Shown piece by piece: positions 9,410-18,919 of a stretch of 64,000 bases of DNA (its first letter is position 1; the number at the start of each line of letters is the position of its first letter). The notes below the pieces were generated by a model. That model had not been told where the DNA came from. It saw only the letters and a program-made list of their open reading frames with translations, and searched no databases. This DNA is from Variovorax sp. E3 (GTDB lineage: Bacteria; Pseudomonadota; Gammaproteobacteria; Burkholderiales; Burkholderiaceae_C). The position numbers and the translations under genes are program-made. The stretch is from positions 42,033 through 106,032 of the forward strand of contig NZ_MOWM01000011.1 of assembly GCF_016082275.1 (NCBI RefSeq), read 5' to 3'.

Positions 9410-10402
9410 ATGCCCAGAAGCCGAATCAGTATCGATTTTCCCCTGGACCAGAACGGCAAGCACGCCGGCCATGCACGGCTGCCGCATTCCGTGCATCGCT
9501 CGGCCTACGGCTGGCTGCCGATCCCGCTGGTCAGCATCCGCAACGGCGACGGGCCGCGGGTGCTGCTGATGTCGGGCACGCATGGCGACGAGTACGAAGG
9601 GCAGGTCACGCTGACACGTCTGGCGCAGTCGCTGACGCCCGATGCGGTGCGCGGCCAGATCCTCATCTTGCCGATGGCAAACTATCCGGCGGCCAAGGCC
9701 GGACTGCGAACCTCGTCCCTGGACGGCGAAAACCTCAACCGCATCTTTCCCGGCGATGCGAGCGGCACGCCCTCGCAGATGATTGCGCACTTCATCGAGA
9801 CCGAGCTGTTCAGCCGCGTCGATGTGGTGCTCGACCTGCACAGCGGCGGCTCCTCGCTCAACTACCTGCCGTCCACCGTCTCGCTGGCGGCGGACAACCC
9901 TGAACTGCTTGCGCAGAGCAAAGCGCTCATGGCGGTTTTCGGTGCGCCTTACGGCGTTCTCTTCGAAGGGCGCGGCGGCATGGGCACGAGCTACGACGCG
10001 GCCCTGCGCAACAAGATCATCCGCATCGGCACGGAGCTCGGCGGGCGAGGCTGGGTCGACCCGGCCTACCGCGCCCTGTGCGAGCAGGGCGTCATGCGCG
10101 TGCTGGCGCACTTCGGCGCCATCGCACCCGACGGCATCGCGCCGCCGGGCGCCGTGCAATTCGTGAGCGTGCCGCCGGAGGCCTTCGTCTACGCGTCGGC
10201 GAACGGCATCTTCGAAGCAGCGGTGGCCTTGGGAGACCGGGTGCGCGCAGGCGACTTGGCCGGGCGAGTCTACTTTCCGGAAACCCCGCTGCGCCCGCCG
10301 GCGGAGGCGTACTTCGCCACCGACGGCATCGTGATCTGCGAACGGGCGATGGCCGCGTGCGAGGTCGGCGATTGCCTGTTCCACCTGGGCAAGCCCGTCT
10401 AG
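9410..10402 (+). CDS. Succinylglutamate desuccinylase/aspartoacylase family amidohydrolase (DoeB-like)
   Basis: A 330-residue zinc amidohydrolase of the AstE/AspA (M14-like) family, which removes an acyl group from an amino acid or diamine. The zinc ligands are visible in THGDEYEGQ (His58, Glu61) and the later DLHSGGSS (His); SLDGENLNRIFPG is the substrate loop. Overall it resembles N-acetyl-2,4-diaminobutyrate deacetylase (DoeB), but no ectoine or diaminobutyrate genes are nearby, so the substrate stays open. The frame is open further upstream (to 9260); I chose ATG 9410 because the family similarity starts there. It heads an operon with a Bug receptor and a gamma-glutamyltransferase, which suggests hydrolysis of an imported N-acyl or gamma-glutamyl compound. 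Confidence 0.9.
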   Translation: MPRSRISIDFPLDQNGKHAGHARLPHSVHRSAYGWLPIPLVSIRNGDGPRVLLMSGTHGDEYEGQVTLTRLAQSLTPDAVRGQILILPMANYPAAKAGLRTSSLDGENLNRIFPGDASGTPSQMIAHFIETELFSRVDVVLDLHSGGSSLNYLPSTVSLAADNPELLAQSKALMAVFGAPYGVLFEGRGGMGTSYDAALRNKIIRIGTELGGRGWVDPAYRALCEQGVMRVLAHFGAIAPDGIAPPGAVQFVSVPPEAFVYASANGIFEAAVALGDRVRAGDLAGRVYFPETPLRPPAEAYFATDGIVICERAMAACEVGDCLFHLGKPV

Positions 10403-10442
10403 GCCGGGGCCCATCACTTCGATCTTCAATCAAGGAAACCCG

Positions 10443-11426
10443 ATGACAACGACCCGACGCATGGCCTGCACACTGATCGCCGGTGGGATGGCGCTTCTCC
10501 AAGGCATGCAGGCGCACGCCGCAGAGACCTATCCGCAGCAGAAGCCGATCACCATCATCGTGCCGCAAGCCGCGGGTGGCGCGAGCGACGTCGTGCTGCG
10601 CATCGTCGCGCAAAAGATGTCGACTCTCCTGAAGCAGTCGGTGGTGGTCGACAACCGTCCGGGCGCGGGCGGCAACATCGGCATCGTGGCCGCGGCCCGT
10701 GCGCCGGCGGACGGCTACACGCTGCTCTTCAACGTGAGCAGCGCCCACCTCGTCAATCCGTTTCTCTACAAGAACCCGGGCTTCTCGCCCGAGAAGGACT
10801 TCGTGCCCGTTGCGCCCTTCGCCACCGGCGGGATGGTGCTGGTGGCCGCGCCGACCTTTGCGCCGAACAACGTGAATGAGCTGATCGAGCTGGCCAAGGC
10901 CAAGCCCGGCGAGCTGACCTTTGCCTCGGCCGGCAACGGCACGCTCAACCATCTGCTGGGAGAGATGTTCAACAGGGCGGCGGACGTGCAGATCACGCAC
11001 ATTCCCTACCGCGGCGCGCCCGCCGCAGCCACCGACGTCATGAGCGGACGTGTCTCCATCGCCTACCAAGCGCTGGCCTCGTCCGGGGCCTTCATCAAGG
11101 GCGGCAAGCTCAAGGTGCTGGCGGTCGCCAACAAGGAGCGGCTGGAGTCGCTCCCGGGCGTCCCCAGCATTGCCGAGACGGTGCCAGGCTTCGGCGAGAC
11201 GCCGTGGTACGGCCTGTTCGCGCCCGCCGCGACACCGCCTGCCATCGTGGCCGCCTTGGCCGATGCGACCCGGCAAGCCCTGCGTGACCCCGCCGTCATT
11301 CAGGGGTTGGCGTCACAGGGCGCGAAACCCTATCTGGCGACGCCTGCAGCGTTCAGGCAATCGATCTCCAGTGACCTCGCACGCTGGAAAAAAATCGTGG
11401 AAGAGTCCGGCGCCCACGTCGACTGA
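10443..11426 (+). CDS. Bug/TctC family periplasmic binding protein
   Basis: A 327-residue Bug-type receptor. The signal peptide is residues 1 to ~26 (cleavage after QAHA). Family motifs: PITIIVPQAAGGASD, DNRPGAGGNIG, ADGYTLLF, TFASAGNGTLNHL and HIPYRGAPAAATDVMSG. It is intact, unlike the Bug gene at 1166. It sits 40 bp after the amidohydrolase and 54 bp before ggt, so it is probably co-transcribed and brings in the acylated substrate they degrade. No dedicated membrane subunits are present. The ligand is unknown. Confidence 0.94.
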   Translation: MTTTRRMACTLIAGGMALLQGMQAHAAETYPQQKPITIIVPQAAGGASDVVLRIVAQKMSTLLKQSVVVDNRPGAGGNIGIVAAARAPADGYTLLFNVSSAHLVNPFLYKNPGFSPEKDFVPVAPFATGGMVLVAAPTFAPNNVNELIELAKAKPGELTFASAGNGTLNHLLGEMFNRAADVQITHIPYRGAPAAATDVMSGRVSIAYQALASSGAFIKGGKLKVLAVANKERLESLPGVPSIAETVPGFGETPWYGLFAPAATPPAIVAALADATRQALRDPAVIQGLASQGAKPYLATPAAFRQSISSDLARWKKIVEESGAHVD

Positions 11427-11480
11427 GCCGGCACCACGCAAACCGACAGCGCTTCCGCAATGACGCAAGGAGAAACAGCC

Positions 11481-13209
11481 ATGATCCATTCCACCCTGGC
11501 ACGTGCGGCACTGCAAGTGCTGGCCTGTACGGTCCCACTGCTGTCGGCCGGTGCGTCCCACGCGGTGTCCGCCTTCCCGGCGGAAGGCCGCAACGGCATG
11601 GTCTCCAGTGCCCATCGCCTGGCCACCGATGTGGGTGTGTCGGTCCTGCAGGCCGGAGGCAATGCGGTCGATGCCGCGGTGGCCATCGGCTATGCGCTCG
11701 CCGTGACCATGCCCCAACCGGCAACATCGGCGGCGGCGGTTTCATGGTCGTGCGTATGGCTGACGGCCGAGAGACCATGATCGACTTCCGTGAGGCCGCC
11801 CCGTTGGCGGCGACGCGCAACATGTTCCTTGATGCCAGCGGCAACATCGCAGGCGATGCGGGTGAAAGATCGTGGCCCGGTGTCGCCGTTCCCGGCACGG
11901 TCGCCGGCCTGGAGCGGGCCCGGGCGAAATTTGGCACGCGGCCGCTCGCGACGCTGGTGCAGCCGGCGATCCGCATTGCTCGCGAGGGTTTCGTCGTCGG
12001 GCAGTGGGACGACGTCGTGCACTACTCGGACATGCTGACAGAACTCGCGGCATCGGAACCGTTGATCAAAAAGTACTTCATGAACAATGGGCGTCCGTAT
12101 GCGGTGGGCGAGCGCTTCAGGCAACCCCAGCTCGCGAACACCTTGGCGTCGATCGCCGCGCAGGGGCCCGATGCCTTCTACCGGGGCTGGATCGCGACGA
12201 GATCGTGCGCGCCAGCAGCAAAGGTGGCGGCATCCTGTCGAACGCCGACTTCACCAGGTACCAAGCCCTGGACCATGCGCCGGTGCGCTGCCGGTACCGT
12301 GGGCACGAGATCATCTCGAGCGCACCGCCCAGCTCGGGCGGGACATCGGTGTGCGAGACCCTCAACATCCTGGAAGGCTTTCCGGTTGGCGAGCTGGGCT
12401 ATCGATCGAGCGCCAACCTGCACACGTTGGTCGAGTCGCTGCGACTCGCCTTCGCGGACCGCAACCTTGCGATGGGGGACCCCCGGTTCGTGACCAATCC
12501 GATCGACCGCCTGACCTCGACGGCCTACGCGTCCGCGCTGCGGACGCGCATATCGGCCGGGCGCGCCACACCGTCGTCGGAGATCTCGGCCCCGCCGGCA
12601 CCGGGCGAGCAGAAGCACACGACGCACTTCGGCGTTGTCGACAAGGACGGCAACGCCGTGGCGATCACCTACTCGCTCGGACAGTGGTTCGGCACCGGCA
12701 AGATCGCCGGCAAGGCCGGTTTCTTTCTCAACGACACCATGATCGGCTTTGCCGCGAAGGTCGGCGCGCCCAACGCCTATGGGCTGGTGCAAGGCGAGGC
12801 CAACGCCATCGCGCCCGAGAAGCGTCCGCTGAGCTCCCTCGCGCCCACGGTGATCCTGAAGGACGGGAAGGTCTTCATGGTCGTGGGCGCCGCAGGCGGG
12901 CCGCGCATCATCAGCGGCACGGTCCAGGCGATCTCGAACGTGATCGATCACGGCATGAGCGTGAAGGATGCCGTCGATGCGGACCGGATCCATCACCAGT
13001 GGCTGCCCGACACCGTTTTCGTGGAAGGGCAGGCGGTGCCACCCGATGCGCGCAAGCTGTTGCTGGGAATGGGACACCGCTTCACGGCCGATGCTCCGAA
13101 CAAGGTACTCAACGTGCTCGACGCGATCGTGGTCGATCCGAAGACCGGACGGATGACGGGCGCGCACGACAACCGGGAGCCTGCGGGATCCGCGGCGGGC
13201 CTGCCCTGA
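11481..13209 (+). pseudogene. ggt: Gamma-glutamyltransferase (Ggt), two frame breaks
   Basis: Periplasmic N-terminal-nucleophile enzyme that hydrolyses or transfers gamma-glutamyl groups. ATG 11481 has a good Shine-Dalgarno (AAGGAG) and a signal peptide ending near SHAVSAF. Then GMVSSAHRLATDVGV and GGNAVDAAVAIGYAL are seen. At ~11720 a G is missing before the conserved N-I-G-G-G-G-F loop, and at ~12195 one base is missing in W-I-A-D-E-I; after that GGILSNADFTRYQ, APPSSGGTSVCETLN and the autoprocessing site KHTTHFGVVDKDGNAVA (Thr nucleophile) follow in frame. Summed length ~575 residues, normal. Both lesions are single-base deletions, so error is as likely as decay. Last gene of the amidohydrolase operon. 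Confidence 0.88.
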
Positions 13210-13355
13210 TCGCACTACTGCGGGCCAGGTCGACTATCGCGGATAAGCGATGCGAACTTCATTCGCGCCATGTCTCGCACGGCCTGCTCGCCCGACAACG
13301 CAGCGTGCGCAGGCTTCTTCTCTGCGCTCTATCGCATACCGAGAAAAACCTCGGC

Positions 13356-14299
13356 TCATGGCACAAGACAATTGGCACCGAGCATGAAATCAACGAATGC
13401 GCGCAGCTTTCCTGGCATGTGCTTGCGATGCGGGTAGTACAGATGAAACGCATCGTCCATGCCGCTGTGCCGCTTCAGAATTTGCCGCAACTGGCCGCTG
13501 GCCAACTCCTGCTCCACAAAATCCTCGAATACGAAACCGATGCCTTGCCCTCGCGCGGCCGCCTCGACGACAGACCTCATTTCGTCGAATAGAAGACGCC
13601 CCTGCACGTCGATCTGAATCATCTGACCCGCCGAATCGAACTTCCACTCGAACCACCGGCCTCCTACGGAATAGCGTTGTCGAATGCAGTCGTGGTTCAG
13701 CAGGTCATCGATGGACCTGGGTTCCTTGCGGCCCTGGAAATAGTCCGGGGCGGCCACCACGATTCTTTTTGTGCGGGCCCCAACTGCATGGCCACCATGT
13801 CGTTCTGCACCTTCTTGCCCATCCGTATGCCGACGTCAAAGCCGGCATTGACGATGTCGCCGAGCACGTTGTCCAACGATATCTCGACATGGATCAACGG
13901 GAACTTCGCCAGGAAGGCGTCCATATGGGGTTCGATCAACATGCGGTATGCGACGTACGAGGAATTGATCCGCACGGTGCCGGACGGCTGGTCGTTCGCC
14001 AGCAAGGCTTCCGACAGGGAGTCCTTGATCAATGCAAGCGCGGGTGCGATTTTCGAATTCAGTGACGAGCCAGCCTCGGTCAGGTTGACGCTGCGCGTGG
14101 TGCGGTTGAATAGCCGCACATTCAATTGCGCTTCCACGGTCTTGATGGTGCGCGACACCGCGGTGGGGGTGACGCCCAGTTCTGCCGCGGCCCGGGCAAA
14201 GTTCAAGTGCCTGGCCGCCGCCTCGAACGTCAGAAGCCCTGGAAGATGCATCGGTGGCGGGACCGCCACCACGTCTTTGATTGTGAGCTTTCTGTTCAT
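13356..14299 (-). pseudogene. LysR-family transcriptional regulator (frameshifted)
   Basis: LysR regulator starting at ATG 14299 (MNRKLTIKDVV). HTH: LLTFEAAARHLNFARAAAEL, GVTPTAVSRTIKTVEAQL, NVRLFNRTTRSVNLTEAG. The effector domain reads PSGTVRINSSYVAYRML and FDVGIRMGKKVQNDMVAMQL. At ~13766 one base of an A run is missing; the next frame continues VAAPDYFQGRKEPRSIDDLL, EMRSVVEAAARGQGIGFV and ends at 13356. Joined length ~314 residues. It is divergent from the old yellow enzyme at 14403 and has a 17-bp dyad in the gap, so it probably controls the 14.4-17.2 kb genes. Confidence 0.87.
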
Positions 14300-14359
14300 A
14301 CCGTATCTGCGCTTCTGACTATTTACGTCATTATCGCCGGCGCCAATACTGCGGGTATC

Positions 14360-14376
14360 GCATGAATTCTTCATGC
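14360..14376. promoter_or_regulatory. Perfect dyad between LysR and old yellow enzyme
   Basis: GCATGAA - TTC - TTCATGC, a perfect 7-bp-arm inverted repeat, 26 bp before the ATG at 14403. Likely an operator for the divergent LysR or another regulator; it could also pair in the leader RNA. Confidence 0.45.
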
Positions 14377-14402
14377 AACGTGAATGCCGAAGGAAATACA
14401 GA

Positions 14403-15515
14403 ATGACGCTCAGAAGTTCTCCCAGCGATCTCTTTTCGCCAGTGGCGATGGGTGCGCTGGCGCTCGCAAACCGCATTGTCATGGCGCCGCTCACGCGCAG
14501 TCGAATGGGCCCCGATGGCGTGCCCAACGACATGCACGCCCGCTACTACGCACAGCGGGCCAGCGCGGGTTTGATCATCAGCGAGGCGACCAACATTTCC
14601 GCGCAGGGGCTGGGCTATGCGTTGACGCCAGGCATCTGGACGCAAGAACAGGTCGCGGGCTGGAAAAGAGTGACAGACGCTGTGCATGCAGCCGGTGGCT
14701 TGATCGTGTGCCAACTGTGGCACGTAGGGCGTTTCTCGCATGTGGACCTGCAGCCGGACGGAGCAGCTCCCGTGGCACCTTCGGCGATTCGGGCGCAAGG
14801 GCAGACCTATACCGAAAAGGGGATGCTGGATGTCTCGATGCCGCGAGCACTGGAAACGTCCGAGATTCCCGGCATCATCCAGCAATACCGGCACGCCGCG
14901 GAATGCGCAAAGCGCGCCGGCTTCGATGGCGTGGAAGTGCATTCGGCCAACAGCTATCTGCTGGACCAGTTCCTGCGCGATTCCACAAACCAGCGCAGCG
15001 ACGAATACGGCGGCACGATCGAAAACCGCAGCCGGCTCACATTGGAAGTGACCGCGGCGGTGGTGCAAGTCTGGGGTCCCGGCCGCGTCGGCATTCGACT
15101 CTCCCCTGTAACGCCGGATGCGGGTAACACGCCTCTGGACAGCCAGGTCATGCAGACGTATGGCCATCTGATCGAGCAACTCAATCGCTTCCAACTGGCG
15201 TACATGCATTTTGTCGAGGGCGCCACGGCCACCTCGCGATCTGTGCCCGAAGGCGTGGACCTCGATGCACTGCGCGCGCGGTTCAAAGGCCCCTACATCG
15301 GCAACAACAACTATGACCTGGCGCTGGCGGTGAACCGCCGGTTGGACGGAAAGGTCGATGCCGTCGCCTTCGGCCGTCCGTTCATTGCCAATCCCGATCT
15401 GGTGCATCGCTTGAAGGCGGGCGCTGAACTGGCTGTGGCCCCGCGCGAAACCTACTACGGCAACGGCGCCAAGGGTTACACCGACTGGCCTGCGCTTGCG
15501 GGTTGCGCGGTTTGA
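14403..15515 (+). CDS. Old yellow enzyme family ene-reductase (NemA-like)
   Basis: A 370-residue FMN-dependent, NAD(P)H-using TIM-barrel reductase of activated C=C bonds. Seen: LFSPVAMGALALANRIVMAP, PLTRSRMGPDGVPND, ISEATNISAQGLGY, QLWHVGRFSH, and the substrate-binding His/Asn pair in VEVHSANSYLLDQFLRD, followed by NQRSDEYGGTIENRSR and the phosphate-binding end GRPFIANPDL. Active-site spacing is of the classical OYE/NemA class, unlike the YqjM-like enzyme at 24667. I chose ATG 14403 over upstream in-frame codons because it follows GAAGGAAA and starts just before the conserved region. An NTF2-like gene follows 63 bp later, an arrangement seen three times in this window. Confidence 0.94.
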   Translation: MTLRSSPSDLFSPVAMGALALANRIVMAPLTRSRMGPDGVPNDMHARYYAQRASAGLIISEATNISAQGLGYALTPGIWTQEQVAGWKRVTDAVHAAGGLIVCQLWHVGRFSHVDLQPDGAAPVAPSAIRAQGQTYTEKGMLDVSMPRALETSEIPGIIQQYRHAAECAKRAGFDGVEVHSANSYLLDQFLRDSTNQRSDEYGGTIENRSRLTLEVTAAVVQVWGPGRVGIRLSPVTPDAGNTPLDSQVMQTYGHLIEQLNRFQLAYMHFVEGATATSRSVPEGVDLDALRARFKGPYIGNNNYDLALAVNRRLDGKVDAVAFGRPFIANPDLVHRLKAGAELAVAPRETYYGNGAKGYTDWPALAGCAV

Positions 15516-15578
15516 ATGCCCACCCACCATTCGATGTGGAATCGACGGGTCATCGCGACCCTCAGCAGGAGTAGCGAA

Positions 15579-16076
15579 GTGAAGACGACTTTCATCAAGA
15601 CTTTGATTTTCGCGGCGATCGCCATTGGCATGGGTGCAACCGCCCAGGCCGCGGATTCGCCAAGCCGCCCACAAGCCAACCAAGGAAAAACCATGAGCAA
15701 ACCGACGTACGTGCACGACTACCAAGCCATCTCCGAAGTGCTGAACAAGTACATCGAAGGCTGCAAGCAGGCCAAAAGCAGCATCATGAAGTCCGCTTTC
15801 AGCCCCCAGGCGACGATGTACAGCGTCGGCCCTGATGGCAAACTGGTCGGCGGCGCGATTCCGATTCTGTTCGAGGGCGTCGACAAGGGTTTCCGTCCGT
15901 CGCCTGAAGCCACGGCCGCGATCACCCGCATCGAGATCGTCGGCACGGCGGCCAGCGCCCGCATCGACGCCAACGATATGTCAGGCATTTCGTTCACCGA
16001 CTTCTTCCATCTGTTGAAGGTCGATGGGCAGTGGACAGTGGTCAGCAAGATCTTCCAGACGCACGCGGCGCCTTGA
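15579..16076 (+). CDS. Putative lumazine-binding / NTF2-like protein, exported form
   Basis: Small NTF2-like cone-fold protein of the Lumazine_bd_2 type, function unknown. GTG 15579 follows AGGAG and gives a signal peptide (VKTTFIKTLIFAAIAIGMG, then ATAQAA). A second in-frame start, ATG 15693, has its own AAGGAAAA and gives a 127-residue cytoplasmic protein, MSKPTYVHDYQ, that aligns from its first residue with the paralogue at 25906. The two proteins share NKYxEGCKQAKSSIMK, GFRPSPEA, VGTAASARID and TDFFHLLKV. Dual start and dual location are therefore possible; which is used is unclear. The partner is probably the old yellow enzyme just upstream. Confidence 0.8.
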   Translation: MKTTFIKTLIFAAIAIGMGATAQAADSPSRPQANQGKTMSKPTYVHDYQAISEVLNKYIEGCKQAKSSIMKSAFSPQATMYSVGPDGKLVGGAIPILFEGVDKGFRPSPEATAAITRIEIVGTAASARIDANDMSGISFTDFFHLLKVDGQWTVVSKIFQTHAAP

Positions 16077-16133
16077 CCAGCGCCCGCATCTGCGCCGTCT
16101 GCGGCGTTCGCATCACCCTCCCTGAAAAAGAAC

Positions 16134-17153
16134 ATGAAACCCCTCGCCTCCGCTCTCGCCGTTTCCGCCCTGTCACTGGCGGCCGGCAGCGCTTGTGCAG
16201 CCGACCTGCCGGGCGTCGAGCACAACGTAGCAAAATTCTTGCAATCCCTTGAAGGCGTCAAGACGCTCGACGCCATGACGCCGGCCGAAGCCCGCGCCGC
16301 ATTGGTGGGAGCCCAGGCCGCCGCCAAGGTAGCCCTGCCGGCGGCCGACGTCAGCGAGAAGACGATCCGTGTCAATGACGGCGACCTGAAGCTCACCATC
16401 GTGCGCCCGGCAGGCAGCGAACACAGGACGCTGCCCGCGTTCATGTACTTCCACGGCGGCGGCTGGGTGTTGGGGGACTTCCCGACCCACGAACGTTTGG
16501 TGCGCGACCTGGTGGTTGGTTCGGGCGCGGTGGCGGTCTTCGTCAACTACACCTTGTCGCCCGAGGCGGGATACGGCGTTGCCGTCGAGCAAGCCTATGC
16601 CGCGACCCGATGGGTGGCCGAGCATGGCCAGGAGATCCACATCGACGGCAAGCGCCTCGCCGTGGCCGGCAACAGCGCGGGCGGCAATCTGGCCGCCGTG
16701 GTCGCCTTGATGGCGAACGAGAAGGGCGCACCTGCGCTGCGTTCGCAAGTATTGCTGTGCCCGGTGACGGATGCGAACTTCGACACGCCGTCGTACAAGG
16801 AGTTTGCCAACGGCTACTTCCTGACGAAGGACTTGATGGCATGGTTCTGGGACCACTACACGAGCGACGCGAAGGCACGCAAGCAGATCTACGCGTCGCC
16901 GCTGCAGGCGACGGCCGAGCAGCTCAAGGGCCTGCCGCCGACACTGATCCAGACCGCTGAATTCGATGTCCTGCGCGATGAAGCCGAAGCGTATGGTCGC
17001 AAGCTCGACGCCGCGGGTGTGCATGTGAAGTCGGTGCGCTACAACGGCATGATTCACGATTTTGGGCTGTCGAATGCGTTCAGCCATCTGCCGGCGCCCC
17101 GCAGCGCGGTCGCGCAGGCATCGCAAGAACTCAAGACCAATCTGGGCAAATAG
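16134..17153 (+). CDS. Secreted alpha/beta-hydrolase (HSL-type esterase)
   Basis: A 339-residue esterase/lipase of the hormone-sensitive-lipase family. N-terminal signal peptide to about residue 23 (ends SACAA). The oxyanion loop MYFHGGGWVLGDF is near residue 105, the nucleophile elbow GNSAGGNLAA near 180, the acidic residue in TAEFDVLRDEAEAYG and the catalytic His in NGMIHDFGLSN. Complete and intact. It follows the NTF2-like gene by 57 bp on the same strand and is followed by a strong terminator, so it likely ends the 14.4-17.2 kb unit. Natural substrate unknown; probably a carboxyl ester or a lactone. Confidence 0.92.
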   Translation: MKPLASALAVSALSLAAGSACAADLPGVEHNVAKFLQSLEGVKTLDAMTPAEARAALVGAQAAAKVALPAADVSEKTIRVNDGDLKLTIVRPAGSEHRTLPAFMYFHGGGWVLGDFPTHERLVRDLVVGSGAVAVFVNYTLSPEAGYGVAVEQAYAATRWVAEHGQEIHIDGKRLAVAGNSAGGNLAAVVALMANEKGAPALRSQVLLCPVTDANFDTPSYKEFANGYFLTKDLMAWFWDHYTSDAKARKQIYASPLQATAEQLKGLPPTLIQTAEFDVLRDEAEAYGRKLDAAGVHVKSVRYNGMIHDFGLSNAFSHLPAPRSAVAQASQELKTNLGK

Positions 17154-17220
17154 TTCCAAAGGCGCGGCGCGGCCGCTTGCCTTCTTCGTTGAAGCGGGAA
17201 ACGTGTCCGCAATTCTTGAC

Positions 17221-17252
17221 AAAGCCGGGTCATCGAACTGACCCGGCTTTTT
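17221..17252 (+). terminator. Rho-independent terminator after the esterase gene
   Basis: Perfect 12-bp stem AAAGCCGGGTCA / TGACCCGGCTTT with a 6-nt loop, ending in a T run. It separates the old yellow enzyme unit from the livK promoter that begins 25 bp later. Confidence 0.9.
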
Positions 17253-17276
17253 CATTGGCAATCCGCATCTGCCGAC

Positions 17277-17316
17277 TGTGCGGTCAAACCGCACAATCTA
17301 GAAGATAAACGCGTTT
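17277..17316 (+). promoter_or_regulatory. Operator block B upstream of the liv operon (two dyads)
   Basis: First dyad TGTGCGGTCAAACCGCACA (17277-17295) is perfect. The second, AAACGCGTTT (17307-17316), is also perfect and overlaps the -35. Dyad spacing and distance to the promoter are identical to block C and match block A. Confidence 0.8.
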
Positions 17317-17343
17317 GTCTCAGCCTTTGTTCAATCCTAAAGT
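17315..17343 (+). promoter_or_regulatory. Predicted sigma-70 promoter of the livKHMGF-SDR operon
   Basis: -35 TTGTCT (17315-17320), 17-bp spacer, -10 TAAAGT (17338-17343), start near 17350. CCTAAAGTYGGCG around the -10 is shared with the caiB promoter. The start implies a leader of about 200 nt before livK; I see no named riboswitch in it. Confidence 0.72.
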
Positions 17344-17549
17344 CGGCGCGGACAAGTGGAAGGCAAGTTGCCGAACGGACCGGGCGAGGTATCGCGGCCC
17401 GTTGCAGCTGGCCCTTGCGAACTTCACCGCGGCTGCGGCGAAGCGAGTGCACTTCACTGTTCGCCACACGGCCTTCGTGTCCCGCGGCATCCAGGATGAC
17501 GAAGCGGCGAGAACAAAGGTACGGACCATCGCAATAAACGGAGACCGAT

Positions 17550-18790
17550 ATGAAAAAGCGATTCAATTCCCTGACGACCCTCGCCCTCGCCGGCGCCATG
17601 GGTTTCGCAGGCCCCGGCTTTGCCCAGGTGAAGGAGATCAAGATTGGCTACCTGCTTCCGATGAGCGCCGACAGCGCGCCTCAAGGCCAGCAGAGCAAGC
17701 GAGCGGTGGACATGGCCGTCGAGGAAATCAACGGCGCCGGCGGCATCAAGGCCCTCGGTGGCGCCAAGTTGAAGATCGTGTACGCGGACACGCAGAGCAA
17801 GCCCCAAGTCGCTGTGCAGGAGGCCGAGCGACTCATCGCGCAGGAGAAGGTGGAGTTCCTGGCAGGCGCCTACAACTCGGGTGTCACGCTGCCGGCTTCG
17901 GAGGTGGCGGAACGGTACAAGAAAGTCTGGTGGGTGCCCGTCTCTTCGGACGATTCGATCACCAACCGACCCAACTTCAAGTACGTGTTCCGTCTTGCCG
18001 AGAAGACGTCGATGCGCATCGCCGCGCAGCTCGATTTCATACAGACGATGGCCAAGGAATCCAATTCCCCGGTAAAGACGGTTGCGCTCGTTTTCGAAAC
18101 TCGGGCTACGGGCAGGGTGCTGCCCTGCAATGGCGCAAGCTCATTCCCTCGCACGGCTGGCAAATCGTCCTGGACGAGCCCTTTGACCCCAAGACCAGCG
18201 ACCCCTCGCCTGTGGTCACCAAGGTGAAGGCTGCCAAGCCCGACGTCGTGCTGCTGGCCAATTCGTTCATGCCGGCGGCTGTGATGATGGCCAAGAGCTT
18301 CAAGGAGCAAGGAGTCAAGCCCAAAGCCTTCTTCGCAACTTCTGCGGCGCAATCGGATCCGGACTACCTCAAGAATGCCGGCGACGCCGCCCTGGGCGTG
18401 TTCGACGTGTCGGCATGGGAGCCCGACGTCAACCGGCCCTTCTCGAAAGACGTGGCGAAGAAGTTCAGCGACAAGTACGGTGTGCTGCTCAACAACGAGA
18501 CCGCCAAGGAGTACACCGGGGTGTACGTGATCAAAGACGTTCTGGAGCGCGCGGGCAGCTTGGAGTCGGACAAGATCCGAGATGCCTTTGCGGCCACGGA
18601 CCTTCAATCCGGCCCCTCGCAGATCTATTCGAATCGCGTCAAATTCGATGGGACCGGCACCTTCCCCGACACCAGCAGCATGGTGCTGGTGCAGTTCAAG
18701 CGGGTGAACGGCAAGGTCGAACGAGTGACCGTCGGTCCGGCTGCCCAGGCGCGCGAAGGTCAGAAGTACACGTTCCCCGCCGAATATTGA
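17550..18790 (+). pseudogene. livK: Branched-chain-type ABC transporter substrate-binding protein LivK (frameshifted)
   Basis: Periplasmic receptor of a HAAT-family importer. ATG 17550 follows GGAG; the signal peptide ends near GPGFAQ. Seen: IKIGYLLPMSADSAPQGQQS, AVDMAVEEINGAGGI, QVAVQEAERLIAQEKVEFLA and GAYNSGVTLPASEVAERY. At ~18098 one base is missing in the conserved E-D-S-G-Y-G motif; the next frame continues GYGQGAALQWRK, KPDVVLLANSFMPAAVMMAK and KEYTGVYVIKDVLERAG to TGA 18788-18790. Joined length ~413 residues. First gene of the liv operon under operator block B. Such receptors bind amino acids, but also aromatic or short organic acids and amides; the shared operator suggests a substrate of the mct/caiB pathway. 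Confidence 0.9.
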
Positions 18791-18919
18791 TCGTCGTTCC
18801 GCGGTAGCGGCGAACTCGCTGGCCGGCAACGCGGGCCGGCGGGACCGCCGCCGCCCGCATCCGGCACGGGTGGGACCAGCCCATGCCGGTGCCTCCACCC
18901 CAACCTTTGAGGTCCTGTC

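Noticed and set aside
9287..10429. A 380-codon minus-strand frame opposite the DoeB-like gene
   Set aside because: Antisense shadow without motifs; the plus strand has the HGDE zinc motif and a matching length.
14331..15725. A 464-codon minus-strand frame opposite the NemA-like enzyme
   Set aside because: Shadow frame; the plus strand encodes a complete old yellow enzyme with active-site motifs.
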